DNA of 64,000 nucleotides, taken from assembly GCF_016859285.1 (NCBI RefSeq), contig NC_053415.1:12024501-12088500 (forward strand), read 5' to 3'. Both the position numbers and the translations under genes were made by a program. The notes under the pieces are model-generated. The model worked only from the letters and a program-made list of their open reading frames with translations. It made no database searches and had not been told where the DNA came from. Shown in pieces: positions 1-14,300 of this stretch (position 1 is its first letter; every line of letters starts with the position of its first letter). Source of the stretch: Xiphias gladius. Taxonomy: Eukaryota; Chordata; Actinopteri; Istiophoriformes; Xiphiidae.

Positions 1-241
1 TGGAGCACGATTGAGGCTGGTGTTTTCATTTCAGGAATAAGACTTAAGAGACATTCTTATTTTAAATCGACCTTCTAGGCCTTCCTATAAGCCTTTGTCA
101 GAGTAAGGGTTCATCTGCTGTTAACAATGACCTGTACACAAGAGACACAAAGTTTCAATACTGTGACACTTGACAAAGGAAAAAGGCTCTACCATATAAT
201 CGGCACTTTTGTTCCTTCCATTATATCTTAACAAAACCCAC

Positions 242-3200
242 CTGATCTCCCAGAATAGTGGTATTGATGAGAGAGATGTTGTTAGAGCTTCCTTGGTAAG
301 ATGGACCTTTAACAGAAGAACATATTGTTGAAAAAGAGGAATTGCAGAAATACCCAATATCATAGTCACTCTATAATGCAAACATGAGAAAGACTAAGGT
401 CCAATTTTTTTGGAACATATAGTTAAAAGAGTCCAGAAAGTGTGCCTCTTAAAGAAACAGTCCAACATTTTAGGAAATATGTTTATTTGCTTTCTTGCAA
501 AGAGTTAGATGAAAAGATTAGATTAGATTAAAAATTAGTACCTCTCTCTAAATATGAAGCCACCGAGAGAATGTTATCATAGCTTAGCATAAAGACTGGT
601 AACAGGTGAAAACAGCTCAACCCAAAATGTAAAACTATTGCTTTAAAGACGTTCTATGGGGTGTCCATGTTTGCAAGTGGGGGAGTGAGACTTTACTGGA
701 AAACATGCACTTACGTTTTTGGCATTATACAAAGAAAGAAGGGTCTGCGAATGGGGAGAACATACCCAGAATCTTATTCAAGACCTCAATCAGCACTGCA
801 GGATCATTGCTGGAGTCACTGGGGAACGCAAGGTTGAAAAAGTCTCCCCCTTGGACCAGGTTTTCCAGTGGGGAACCCTTCAGCAGGAGGGTCGACCTAT
901 CATACAGAGTCAGATGCCATATGTATGTAATTTTAAACAAAAAAAATATAGTATTACAGGATTTTACCAAGGGTCACATCCATCTTTCTGAAAAGCTGGT
1001 TCATATTCTGAGCTAAATGGGTATCACTGTACTGCAGTAAAAAGTAAGATTTGAACACCATGTCAGTTTCCCAGAGGTGTAAAATAATTATTTTTGTTAG
1101 CATTTAGCCCCATGAAGCTTTGATCGTGCTTTGGCTCAGATACTCATATTTATTGTTAAATGCTAACAAAATTGTGCTTTTTTTCATGTTTGTTTTTTTT
1201 CATTAAAATGAAGAAATACTTGAATTTTCCTATCTACTAAACTTACAGATACATATTTAGCTTTGAATACAGACAGAAAACTTTTTCAGAGACACCAGTG
1301 AAAAAAAAAACACTATGAGAAAACCCATTGAGTTATAAAAGATAGTGGAGTAGAGGGCAGCTAAACTATAATTCATCAGCAGGTTGAGACAAACAAGTTT
1401 TCCTATCAACCGCCTTCATTCCTGCCTCTGGAATTTAAATTTCAGTGACCGAACAACAGCTCAGGTAACAAAAGAAAAAAAAAAAATTCTACGGCATTTC
1501 CACTAACTGATGCTGGTTTTTTAACACTTAAACTACAACAAACTAGACGGGACAGTAGAGAAGGTATTTTCTATGGGATTCACTTATTTTCAGCTCTGTG
1601 ACTCAGAAATGGATGAATATGGCTTCAGAAAACTGCGGTGGGTGATGATTAGACTAGGGTGAGGGAGACTTTCCTTCCTCCACTGGGGAATGTCTGATGC
1701 TGGTATATTTCCATGAACACACTGAGAAATCATCATCTGACGTTGCTATGATGAGGTGTGTCCCTCCTTTGTGATTCAAGGGTCTTCTGCACACCTTTTG
1801 TACACTTAGAGTATGTTTAAGACGTGGAAGTTTCATTAAGCAGCACAAATGCAGTGATTCTGATAGAAATTATAACTTCAATAAATAGGCATTTGGTTAG
1901 GTAATGGATATTATACAGATAATAAATAATATAAAATCTCTCCTGATGAATGGGGTTACCTTGCACTCCCTGAAGATATGTGCGTAGACTTGGATGTAGC
2001 TGGGTCCACCAGGCGCGATTTGTTATGGCAGCTGCTGTCTGCATTGCACATGAGGGTCTGCACGAAAGGGAAGAAGCCTGTGCTGGGTAGGTTTCGGGGT
2101 CCCACGTAACCTGGAGGAGACATGACAGTGATGTTATGTAGTGAGGATGCTCCCAGGAGACCATGTCCGTAATTATGTCAATTTGGCAAACAAAATTCTT
2201 TCAATGGCACTATTATAAGTGAGTAACAGGTAGATTACAAGCCCAAATATTACATTCAAGTCAATGTCATATCATTAACTATATGCAGGGAGTAGACAAA
2301 TATCATTAAAACTACATAAACTGTTCGACAATAATATCACAGAGAGGTTAAAGACTAAAAACGTGCATCAGAAAAAAACAAAAAAGTGGCAATCTTTTAT
2401 GGATGGTTTAATTTTTTTAGTGTTGTGTTTTCTTGCAAAATGTTTCCATGTATTGGTTCAATTTGTTATTAATTTCAGTTTGACACGTTGTTGACTGTAT
2501 GAGGATATCTCGGACCACAGTATCAGGAGCCTGAGCTAATCTCCGTATCACTACCAGTGGGTAGCTCATCACGTCTTTTGTCAGAAAACAATCTCAGCTA
2601 TGGCTTAAATGCAGAACAAAAGAAAATGAGACAAAAAAAGACAGATCAGGTTGTAGTCAGAGTACTGTGACCAGACTGACTACAAAGTACGGTGCCTCTA
2701 TGGTATCCATTCCCTTAATACTATCTTTGAAATCAATGATTCATCTTGGCACAACAGATTCCTCTGAAAGAGAATAATAGCCAAGCGTTTCACTAAGCTT
2801 AGACATGGTCGTCGTGGAAGTCATTATGAAACCTAGACTCATCGTGAAATCGAAGAGCTAAATTTCATCAGACCTCGCAGTTAACAATTACACTTGCACG
2901 GCCAATTGTGCGAAATTAATGTGTAGTTAGCTCGAACCTTCAGAACAATGACTCACGAGAGTTAAACAAGAAGAATAAATAGTCAAGTATTTAAAGTGGC
3001 TTTCAACAAAGGGAATGACTTCGTATCCATGCACTCAAAATGGCACCGCAAGAGGCCCAAAACCAATATTGGGAACAGCTTTGTAAACACTCGTTCACAA
3101 CTAAAATGCGGGAGGCACTAAAATCTAGCAAGGCGTAAATGTTATATTTCAGCATTTAAGACCATTACTACTGTCCAACAACGGCAAAAAAAAAAAAAAA

Positions 3201-4425
3201 AAAAAGCCAATACACTTTAGCAGATGCCTCCAAATACAACAGGAGTCATCTTGAGGAGAACAGTACATTTCTATAACAATCATGAGGAAGGATTTAATAG
3301 CACTAAGTAGCTCTGTGAGAAACAGCTGCCCGCACTCAGTTAAACTGTCTGGAGCATCTGAGATCACTCTCGACCGTTTGTAGAGTATTCTGCAACTCTA
3401 CACAACATGATTCAAGGCTAGCACTGGTCACATGCTGAAGATTTTTTTTGTTCCCAGTATTAGGTGCGGTCCAATACTGGCCTGTTTCCAGCATGTATAG
3501 AGACAAACAACCCACCCGACAGCACTTAACAGAGGAGGGAAAGATCTTATTGTTCAGACTAACTGGATAGTTTCTACATCAGTGCACACTGGGGCTATCC
3601 AATTACATGTGAATCCCTGCGTCCGAGAATCTGATCCATCAAAAAAGCACCATTCAGCCACAACATTAAAACCAGTTTTAATGTTGTGGCTGATCATTGT
3701 AGAGACCTATAAGATATAACTGTAATATTTTTAAAGAGTGTTTTCATTGTTTTTTTATCGAATTATATTTGTCCTAAGTAAGGGTCTATCTTTGGTCGTG
3801 CCAGGGCAGCTTATAGGTGAGATAAGACAGGCAGGACTGTGACGAATTTCCAGTGGGTTATAGTGAAAGCTTTACTCTGCTTGGTAGCAGTTTATTTTGT
3901 TTGTACATTGTACAATTGCAATTGACTGTATAATAGTAAGACTTTTCTTCGTCAAGAAATGCATTTGTGATGAACGACTAGTGAAATACACATCATATAC
4001 GAAAAACATGGACCTGCGTCAAGGCACTTTTTTCTGATGCATTTACAACAGTCTGACATTTACACTTACATGTATCCTTTACTATTGGGGGAAACTGGTT
4101 GCGGGTGACAGCGATGATGATGAAGATGATCACAGGCCAAATAATGAGCGTCAGAGACCATGCCTACAACACAAGATATCATATAAAGAGTTCAGTCATT
4201 CCAGAGATATGGAGTATTCAATCTGTAAAAGTGGTGTTATTCATGTCATATATTCCCCATAGTCTTTCTTGAGTAATGATAAAGCTGACATTAAATAGGG
4301 ATCGGTGTGCTTTTATGAAAATAACATAATAGTTCCCACTGCACTTGAAAGTCACTCACTGGCTGTCTGATAGCTGTCAGCCTGTTCTTCCAGAGAAGAA
4401 GTCGCAGCTGTTGGAGGAAGGCCAT
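242..4425 (-). CDS. abca12: ABCA12-like ABC transporter, first five coding exons (partial)
   Basis: Coding exons on the minus strand are 4360-4425, 4070-4163, 1960-2110, 766-896 and 242-306. All splice phases agree, giving 169 residues before the gene leaves the left edge. The start is the ATG at 4425, opening MAFLQQLRLLLWKN, the usual ABCA N-terminus. Exon 2 encodes the first membrane span (WSLTLIIWPVIIFIIIAVTR), followed by NQFPPIVKDTCYVGPRNLPS and TGFFPF, which match vertebrate ABCA12. Later exons begin the large extracellular loop and are more diverged (for example LENLVQGGDFFNLAFP). ABCA12 is a lipid (glucosylceramide) transporter of epidermal lamellar granules in mammals; a comparable barrier role in fish is inferred. 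Both nucleotide-binding domains lie outside the window. I saw no sixth exon with confidence in bases 1-240. Exons 1-3 are very likely ABCA12; exons 4-5 rest on open frame, splice sites and phase. Confidence 0.85.
455..620. repeat. common teleost interspersed repeat fragment
   Basis: The stretch (caacattttaggaaatatg ... gcttagcataaagactgg ... gaaaacagctc) resembles a dispersed repeat that recurs in many fish genomes with nearly the same wording. It lies in an abca12 intron. Family assignment is from memory of the pattern; class is uncertain (SINE-like or MITE-like). Confidence 0.45.
3654..3693. repeat. perfect 19-bp inverted repeat (hairpin), collapsed transposon ends
   Basis: The arms 3654-3672 and 3675-3693 are exact reverse complements separated by only two bases. 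The arm sequence (cagccacaacattaaaac) resembles the terminal repeat of a Tc1-like element widespread in fish. The simplest reading is an element that lost its whole interior, leaving its two ends joined. It lies in an abca12 intron. Confidence 0.7.
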
Positions 4426-4437
4426 CGGTAGTGGAGG

Positions 4438-4974
4438 CTGGAGTGAAGACACATTATATAAAAAAAATCAGCCCACTGACAAATCGTTTTGTTTTGTTTT
4501 GTTTTTTTAACGACCACAAACATAAGCAGGTGGAATTTGTTTTAGGTCCAGTACGTATCAGCTTGGTTACATCATATATTGTAAATATATTATATATATA
4601 TATGATAATGATATACATGATAATGTATTTAAATATCTAGAGTTTTGTGACAAACGAGGATTGTGTGTCATAATCAAAAGCTCTAGACCTGCTACTAAGT
4701 GGACTTTTTTGTGTAAAGGACTTTTGCATTTACATTAGTCTGACATTTCACGTATAAAGAACAAATTTTATTATTTTTCTTAAACTGTTACTGACATTGA
4801 TTGTGGTTAACTAAACTGTCCACATGCAAAAAGTCATGTCTGAAAGACAGAAGAAGGACTTAATTCCTGATGAAACTCATTGAAATGTTATGTCTGAGTA
4901 GCTCTACCAAATGTACTCTTAATGATAAATTAATAATGTTGTAAATAAAGTTTAAAAAAAACGCTGGACCTACC
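4438..4974 (-). other. abca12: probable 5'UTR intron of abca12 and donor of a leader exon
   Basis: A good acceptor (minus-strand CTCCAG) lies 12 bases before the abca12 ATG, so the first coding exon starts at about 4437. A good donor (CCAG/GTAGGTCC, exon end 4974) lies further upstream. Together they suggest a non-coding leader exon from 4975 upward, of unknown length. This is inferred from splice signals only. Confidence 0.4.
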
Positions 4975-7940
4975 TGGCTGCCTCTGTCTTCTTAAACGGT
5001 CAAATGATCTGTTATCTGACTGTCACTCGCAGGCTTGTTATGAAGCACATGTCGCTGGTCGGCCCCTAGAAGGATGCCCTTTCTATCAGTCTGTTTTTGG
5101 GAGCAAAACGGAATGAATTCCCGCTCAACAGAAAAATCCTCCTTCAGTAATGCCACAGTGACTGCAAAGGCTAAGTTTAAACACAACCTTCACCTTTCTG
5201 TCCCTTCCCTGCTTATGCGGGTAGCTCCACCTGTTTGTGAGAAGGTAAATCTGTGAAAAGGGCGTGCACTCTTGGTGTTAGACAAGGACAAAGAAGCACA
5301 TGCTTACACACCTACCATTGGATGTGACTGGAGGGCCTTATTATGTACATCATGATTTGAAATGATGAGCTACTGAGTGTTGCTTGTTTGTTTCTAAAAG
5401 TCTAGCTGTGGTTCTTATTGAGGTCTGGATAGCTTGGATAAAACGATGAATGGTGAAGATAAATCTGTGATTAAGGCTACAGGCTTAAAGGTTACAAAAC
5501 ATATTACATTACTGTTCTACTAGGGGGAGAACATGGATTCAGAGGTGACAAAGTAACGCCGAGCACAAAATTTCACATTCAGTTACACAAGTTTGTAAGG
5601 TGTTGTTGGTGAGGTATAGGTCTCCACAGGGAAGAGTCACACTGATATCATGTGGGGGTTCTAAGGGGAAATGTAAAATCAACACAATGAATTCTCCAGA
5701 CGCCGCACATATTATGACTATATTGAGAGGACAAAGACAAATGAAATCCCAGTTATACTGATAGAAAAATAATAATGCAACAAACAAAAATGTACGATTT
5801 TAAGTGGGCAAGAGGTCAAGATTTCAGCCGTAACAGACTGAAAACAAAAAAATCAGCATTTTACGTTGTTATTAAAGCTCGATGTGACGAAACAAACATA
5901 TTCTCCCTCACTCTTATACACACACATACTGGATGAGTGTTCATAAATGTAACTACTGATAAAGACAATGCTGAGTGACCTGACAGTGTTTTCCATTTAG
6001 AGCATGAAAAGCCCAACAGAGCATGAGCTTTCACAGACAAGACACACAGGTCTGTAAAGTAACATCTGCCAACCAGACAGAGTATTATATGTAGATCCTT
6101 TCCATTATACAGCACTTAGACAAAAAGGCAAACCAGTGAGCACTATTAAGCCTCAGGTTGGGCCAAACAAAAGCATAGGTGACATTTGATACTGTGGTAT
6201 TGTTAAACTGAAAACATCAATAGGAAGTGTGTCATCAAAGTAGTCATACTGGTTTCCCATCTTGATTTACTAATGGGGGAAGAAACTGCCTGGTACCGGT
6301 GAGCACAACACAGAGGCACGTTACTGTGGACTCAAGCCATTTTGTCAGGCTGGAGAGGTTGATCCTGAGGCTACCAATGATTTCCTAAATGGCTCTGAGA
6401 TCCATCCTGTGTACCCTCTGAGATGTGCATTTCAATTAATTACGCCCGACCAAGATATAATCTTACAATCATTACATATTATTATTTACATGATTTTCAA
6501 ATTTCCTCTGTGTGTAAATGTAGTGATGGTGGTGTAAGCACACCTACAAAAATATAAGCCAAACAAACAAAACTTTACTCATCTGTTTAATGCCATGTTG
6601 AAACTGCTTAAAATTGGGTTTTATTCAACACCAAGATCGCGCACCTATTGTACAAACCAAGTCATATGAAAATAACCATACCAGACAATATTTAATCAAA
6701 ATAGGTGCATTCTTAGGAAAGAAAAAAAAAAGGGTGCATTGTAAGGTAAGAGCTTGATGGCTGGCTAGTGTTGAAAGGGCACAGTGGCTCCTGTTGTGTC
6801 ATCTCAATTCCTTTTACTGGTAGCATCACTAGCAATAACACTATAATGAGTTATGACAAATATACAGTCTGTGGTGTAAAATGAAAAAGTGGAAAGAATT
6901 ACGCATCACTAAAATTCAAATACATGTTTTTCAGTCATATTTCCCACTTTTTCCAACATCAGTAATGTTGTAATGCAATCCCCTGTAACAAATCTTAATT
7001 CTGGTGCTGCATAAAGATATTGAATAAGGCAGGAAAGTTGATCTACACAAACACTGAAATACAGTGATAGTAGATGGGAAATGCACCTCTTTTCAACAAA
7101 TTGTGACCTGATAATATTAGGTTTGGTCTGGTCTTCCGTTTTAAAGGCACCCCGTGGAGTTTTTAACCACTAATACTGCTATGAAGCAGGGTTTTTGTGA
7201 GCGAATCCCCTTTTTGTTTGGACTTTGTGCAAAAGCAAAAGGATGCATATGCATGGCATACACTCGCCGCCAATTTAATGCTAATCCGATTATCAACAGT
7301 CTGTATTCCACTACTGAAAAGACACTGGCAGTAATGCACCAACAAACAATGCACTGTGCACCTTTAGTCAAAAATGCGTTAAAGCAGTGTGTACGATCTC
7401 TGAACGCTACTACATACTTAAGTGGTGTCAATTTAAAAAAAAAAAAAAAAAAATCTTACTTATATTCTTAAAAATATGGTCACAAAAAATATACGCTCAA
7501 CATCAGCACGGAACAGATCTGAACCTTCTAATTTCAATCTCATGAAATGTTAAACAGAAAATACTGCCAGACAACAGCGTCTGCTGCAGTCATTATAAGA
7601 CACTTTTTGCTCACCAGTTTTGCTGGTGTTAGTAATAAATATTAAAAATTACTTCATATACCAGGGTGTCATGAAGGAAACCACATTCAGCATACAACCT
7701 AAAAAATATATGCAGATTTAATTGTTTTTACAGTAATACATGTATGACAGCTCAGTCTTGGCCTTTTGAGCTTAAGGTTCAGTCACAGTGGTCAATAAAG
7801 ACCTGATTGCACAACTCTGAAACCATAAAAAATTCACCATAAAACACTTAAAATATCTTCCTACTAGATTCGATACAAATACATGTCACTTGTAACACTG
7901 CTTTTTGGCACTTGTGTGTGTCAGGAAAGTCAGAGGTCAC
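4975..7940. other. spacer between abca12 and pofut2
   Basis: I see no supported gene here. Short ORFs are AT-rich and show no coding bias or recognisable domain. The part nearest 4975 should contain the abca12 promoter and leader exon. The part just below 7942 should be the pofut2 3'UTR; no clear minus-strand AATAAA was identified. Confidence 0.5.
7145..7455 (+). repeat. possible interspersed repeat ending in poly-A
   Basis: A segment beginning near ggcaccccgtggagtttttaa and ending in an 18-base A run (about 7436-7453) looks like a retro-type insertion. Its wording resembles repeats seen elsewhere in fish. Small ORFs on both strands have no recognisable domain. Target-site duplications were not found by eye. 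Confidence 0.3.
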
Positions 7941-7941
7941 A

Positions 7942-10900
7942 TCAGTAAACAATTTTCCAGTGTGTGGGCTGTTCACATTCTTTCTCAGTGTCCCCACAGA
8001 AACGGTTATACGTAGTTTTGGGGTCAAAACCCAGGATCTCCCTCTCTTCATGGATCCGGAAAGAGAAGGTGGACACAGATGTTCCTATGAAGAATCTGAA
8101 AATAAACGAATAGGCATTGGAAAACAAAAAGATGTGCACCTTGGAAAGCTACATGAGTATGTGACATTGAGTGAGAGTAGATCGTGCAGCCACCCTGACT
8201 AGTTTTTCAAGGTGAAATACTTTCCATCGGCAGATAAAATAGCGACAGAGCTGCCAAAATATTTCAGTGATTCAGCACTGAAAATCTTTGTTTGCTACTT
8301 GGCCATGGGAGGAAATAAAATAAATTTAACAGTCCTCAGATGGATTTCAAGTGACAAATGTCTTTGCTTGCTGACAATGTTGCAAATGATCAATCTACAT
8401 ATTTTATATTATTATTCAGTGCCTTCAGAAAGAAACCCATTACTATTTCATATTGAGACGAATTTTTAATTAAAGTTTTTTTAAAAAAAATCAGTCTACA
8501 CACAATACTCCAAAATGACAAAGCAACAAGAGTCTACAGCACAGCTGTAAACACACAGTTAAACATTTGTAATTAACAAATAAGTCATGAGCATATAAAG
8601 TATGTGCCATCTTGTTGTCTGATACCATTATGACTAATCATCGTCTACTGAATAAAAAAACTAATTTACCTCGCATGAGCACATATCCACTGGTCAATAA
8701 TGGCCACCCCTCCATCTTTAAGGAGCTCCAGGTCCTCTGTTGATGGTTCAAACCGCACCATGTCTGGCAACAACTTTTTCAGCTCCTTCAATTCTACAAG
8801 ATTGCATAACACAGGGTTTTTGAGCATTTATAGTGAGTATGAGTTTATGGCTATGCTACTACTACTCTGCTAATATTATTACTAATTCTAGGTCTTATTA
8901 ACATTACTATTATTATTATCATTAATATGCACAGAATTCAATTCAATTCCATTTGAAATGGTTTTAGACCAGAATGTATTTTTTTCCAAAAAAACAAAAA
9001 AACAAAAAACTGATTTGTGCTAGTATGCCATTACCTTCCTCATCTGCATCTGTTGCAACAAACACTTTGTCAAGTTTGTGCTTTTTCATCAAGCTACGCA
9101 TTTTTTTGACTGCCCCCTTTAGGCTGGGTACATCCTCTCTGTGACCCCAGATGAAGTCCTTCCTGCGCAGGTGGACCCCCAGATATGGACCACCTTTAGC
9201 TGAGCCCAGCTTGGCCTGAGGAAATAGAGAAATGGCGAGACACTGTTCAATTATTGCTTAAAACTTAAAACTTGAGACTCGATAATCAAAATGCTGAAAT
9301 CAATAGTGGCTTTCAGAATTAAGTGCAAATGCAGTTAAAGCAAATAGCGCAGTGACTATATAGTAAACTGGAAATGGATCCCTTTTCCACAGCATCAGCA
9401 CAACGACATAATCATGCCATAGTCAGACATACTGACTCACTTTCATGCGAGTCCAATCCTCACTGTAAACGGTGTGGTCTCTGTCATCCGTAGAGTTCAG
9501 GTACTTTGCTCTGAAGTCATCTCCTAGTAGTCGCAGGTGCTTAGCAAAAACCATGCTGCGGCGGGTCTAAGTTAAACACAGAAAATGGCAGAGATTCCTT
9601 CATCAATTTATAGAGAAGATGGTGTGCCTTAAATCCTTGGCTTAAAAGTGCAAAAATCCAAGTCCACATTGTATGATATTTTCTGTGAGAAAACAGCAAT
9701 GCTACAGGCTAACACTCCATCAGGTGTGTCACCCAACACCTGACACCAACACAGGTATGATAATATCCAGTTACACGACTTACATCCCAGTAATCCTTCC
9801 CAGCGTAGTAATCATGAAGGAGCGTCTCAGCTCGGTCAAGCATTACCGATCTGCAAAATAGCAGCAGCACAAACAAAAGATCTGAGAGAGCAAACTAAGT
9901 GATACTACACTTAAATAAGATTGATATCAGATCATCTTTCAGCTTTTCGTAAATAGTAGGATCAAAGATTTAGCTGTTTTATAGAGGACTTTATGCTTAA
10001 TCCTTAGGCTACTTTAACCAGAGACTGATTATTTTGGACACATGATCAATTTTGTGTCTAGATAGTTACTTCATGTCACTAACTTTCGTAACTTTACTAC
10101 ATTTACCTGTAGACACACATTAAAACGATTTTTTTTAGACCTCTTGCTTAATTTAGCCTCTCAGGGACACAGTTAAGGTGAATTTATTAAAACATACGCA
10201 ATTTTCAAAAAGATATACAAACTAAGTATTCAGAGATTTGTTGGACAATCATGGTGCAACATAGTAGCAGGATATTTTATGATTACTATAAAATTATCCA
10301 GATTTGAATTTCTGTGTGAGTACATACATGTTGGGGTGTTAGTGTTTGCATATTCATAGTGTTGTTTTTTTTTAATTTTACATTTTAGGATCACCTGCAA
10401 AGTTTTTCTCAACCTCCCAAGAAATTTTTCAAATGCTGTACACTGTTTATTGAAATGTGCCAATCTAACCATTTTAAGTGCTATTTTATGTTTAGCATTG
10501 GGTACCATGTTAAATCAAACATTATTTGCAAATGGGATAAAGTCTGACAATAATCATCAAGCTCATCAGAACTCAATACAACCGCATAGTTAAAAAATAA
10601 TAATACTGAATTATCTGTCAAAGACACATTTTACCAGCCACTTGTGTTTGTCAAGACACTGTGTATGTATGTGTACAGTCAATGCATTTTATATCAACAC
10701 AAAGCTCTGTAGACTCACGTCACTGTGATGTTTTTCTGAAGAACTGGGGCCATGATGGAGGCATGGCCTTGGGCTGATATACATGTCACATTTCGAGCTC
10801 TCGTTTCCTCGTAGCCCCAAAACCAGCCCCTTGGAGACACGCAGAGACAAGATAAATGAGACAGCTGATGATAAATGGAGAGGAAAGAGATGTGTGAGCA

Positions 10901-11348
10901 GGAGGGCAGGGTCAGATATCATTAATACAGAATAACTGCGTACATGATCCATCACTGTCTGAAGATGGTCAATTGAGTTATTCTACTGTAATTACTATTC
11001 AATTTCTTTCCCACTAAAGTTTAATGAATATCTTTCATGTAAAAAACAATAAACTGTTTTTTTTGTGTGTGTATGTGCATTTCCAAAGGAAGCTATGACA
11101 GTACAGTATTATTTATAAAAAAACCCAACATTCCCCCGTGAGCAAGCACTTGGCGACAGCAGCAAGGAAAAACTCCCTTTGACAGGTAGAAAACCTTGAA
11201 CAAAACCGGGCTCATGGCGGTGGCGGCCGTCTGTCTCGACCCATGAGGTTGAGAGAGAAAGATAGAGAGGGAGCGAGAGAACGAAAGAGAGCAGGAGGAA
11301 AGAACATAGCGCAATGCAGGTTCAACATAAAGATGTATAATAATACGA

Positions 11349-11385
<37 letters not shown>

Positions 11386-14300
11386 TCAGACTAAATATGA
11401 GAATAATAATAATAATTGAACTAGTGCGTGTTGAGCAGGATCATGGGTCAGATCCAGACTCTGCAGCTCTAGAGGCAGAAACACCTGCAGCGACAGGAGG
11501 AGAGAGGAGAGAGACAAGAAAGCACAAAACTACGGGAGAGAGGTATGAGGGATATGAATGCATATGGATGAAGAGGGAGAGGAGCAGAGGGGAGCTTGGT
11601 GCATCATGGGAAGTCCCCCAGCAGTCTAGGCCTATAGCAGCATAACCAGGGGATGGTTCAAGACAAGCCTGAGCCAGCCCTAACTGTAAGCTTTATCAAT
11701 TGGAAGGTTTTAAGCCAATCTCAAACGTAGAGAGGGTGTCTGCCTCCCCGACCCAAGATGGAAGATAATTCCACAGTAGAAAAGCCTGACAACTGAACGC
11801 TCTGCCTCCCATTCTACTTTTGGAGATCCTAGGAACCACAAGTAGGCCTGCGTTCTGGAAGTGCAGTATTCTAGTGGGGTAATAGGGTACTATGAGCTCT
11901 TTAAGATATGATGGTGTCTGACCATTGAAGGCTTTTTGGTGAGGAGGAGGATTTTAAATTATATTGTGGATTTTAGAGGGAGCCAATACTGAGAAGGTAA
12001 AAGAGGACAAATATTATCTCTTTTCCTATTTCCTGTCAGTACTTGCACTGCAGCAATTTGGTTCAGCTGGAAAGTATTTTAAAACTTGTTGGGGGAGCCA
12101 TATATTAAGGAATTACAATAATCCAGCCTGGAAGTAACAAATGCATGGACTAATTTTTCTGCATCTTTTTGAGAAAAGCTGTGCCGGATTTTTGCAATGT
12201 TGCATAGATGAAAAAAGGCAGTCCTTGAAGTGTGTTTTATGTGGGAGTTAAATATCCTGATCAAAGAGAACTCCGAGATTCGTTACGGTGGAATTGGAGG
12301 CCAGGGCAATGCCATCTACAGTAACTATACCATTTGATAATGTGTTTCTGAGGTGTTTGGGGCCAAGTACAGTAACTTTAGTTTTGTCTGAATTTAACAG
12401 GAGAAAGTTGCTGTCATCCAGGTCTTTATGTCCTTAAGGGATGCTTGAAGTTTAGCTAACTAGTACAATTGGGAAGTACAACTGGGTATTATCTGCATAA
12501 CACTTGGAAGATTATGGAGTGTTTCCTAATAATATTGCCTAAAGGAAGCATATATAAGGTGAATAGAACTGGTCCAAGCACAGAACCTTGTGGAACTCTG
12601 CGACTAACTTTTGAGAATATGGAGGATTTATCGTTAACATGTACAAACTGAAATCAATCTGATAAATAGGACTTAAACCGGCTTAGAGCGGTTCCTTTAA
12701 TGCCAATTAAATGTTCCAGTCTCTGTAATAGGACGGTCAATAGTGTCAAATGCAGCACCAAGATCTTACAAGACAAAGACAGAGACAAGTCCTTTGTCTA
12801 ATGCAATCAGAATATGATGTGTAACTTTCACCAGTGCTGTCTCTGTGCAATGATGCACTCTAAAAATATTCAAATAAAATATTTTTACGTTGAAAGTCAC
12901 ACAACTGATTGGCAACAGCTTTCTCAAGGACCTTAGAGAAGAAAGGGAAGGTCAGATATAAGTCTATAGTTGGCTAAAACATCCTGATCAAGGGTCGGCT
13001 TTTTAAAAAGAGGTTTAATTACAGCAAGGATTGTGGTACATACCCTGTTAATAGAGACAGATTGATTATATCTAGTAAAGAAGTACAAACTAAGGGCAAC
13101 TAAGGGCCTTAGCAGCCTAGTTGGGATGGGGTCTAAGAGACGGGTTGATGGTTTGGATGAAGAAATCGTTGAAGTTAGTTGGCTGAAGGTCGGTGAGAGA
13201 AAAACAGTCTAAATATATATCAGGTTTTACAGCTGTTTCTAAGGTTCCTGTGTTTGAAGATAAGTCAGTGCCATTTGAGGGCATTGTCTCTAATAGTTTG
13301 AATTTTATCATTAAAGAAGCTCATGGAATCGTTAGTACTGAGACAAATAGGAATACAAAGATTAATATAGCTATGACTCTCTGTCAGCCTGGCGACAGTG
13401 CTGAAAATAAACCTAAGTATCAGCTTCATGAAAACTAAGGTGGAAGATTTTCAAAACAGACTACCAATATGAAACAGGCTGAAAACCCAGTCTATGGTTT
13501 CGGACTGAAACAATTTATACACACATCCACACCCTCGGTTTAACTTTTATACTTTGTATTTTAAAATAATGTTATCAGTTTTTTTGTATTGTATGGATTT
13601 ACCTGTAGTAGCCCTGTTTGTCTTTGGAGTACATCAGCTTCTCAATGCACGGCCGCTCATCAACTTTTTCCTCCCATTTTCCATCAGTCCATCCCTCAGC
13701 ATAGTTTTGCAGTACTAGAACCTGGTCTATGAATGGGCCTCCATTCTCTGGAGCGGAATATGGGGGAATAATAATGAGAGGAATACAACACACTGACTGA
13801 GTATTTGACTTTAACAAACCCAATAAACTTAGACTGTGAAGGAGCACTTTGTTTTAACAGCTGATTAAAATGTGGTGTCTGTGCATTGTGAAATGGAACC
13901 ACTGGTATTTATTATTAAGGTTTTAAAAAGACCAAAATATGTTCAGCTTATTTAAAAATCATATACAGGTAATGATGTTTCAATAGGTTCACATGCCAGA
14001 CGAATGAAAATCTTTCAGTAAATGTAACCCTAGCCTTGGTCACCAAAATAAAAAGCTCACCAGCAATGAATTCCTCATACTCAATGACAGGCACATTGGC
14101 CTGCAGGCTGGTGAGGCTGAAGAACTCTCCCCAGGGGATGCGGATCTGGTGGATGTTGGGGCTCTGCCAGTGGTAGAGGCGACCCCATGGAGGAAGCACC
14201 AATACCCAGTCATCCCCCTCCTTCCTCAAAGTCTTCACCAGGGATGCCATGCGGATATATACATCTCTCCGCAGGTTGAAACCCTCTGGGGGGTTCACGT

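Noticed and set aside
12079-12264. Minus-strand ORF with SRLDYCNSL taken as a possible gene
   Set aside because: It is a reverse-transcriptase fragment of the L2-like LINE relic.
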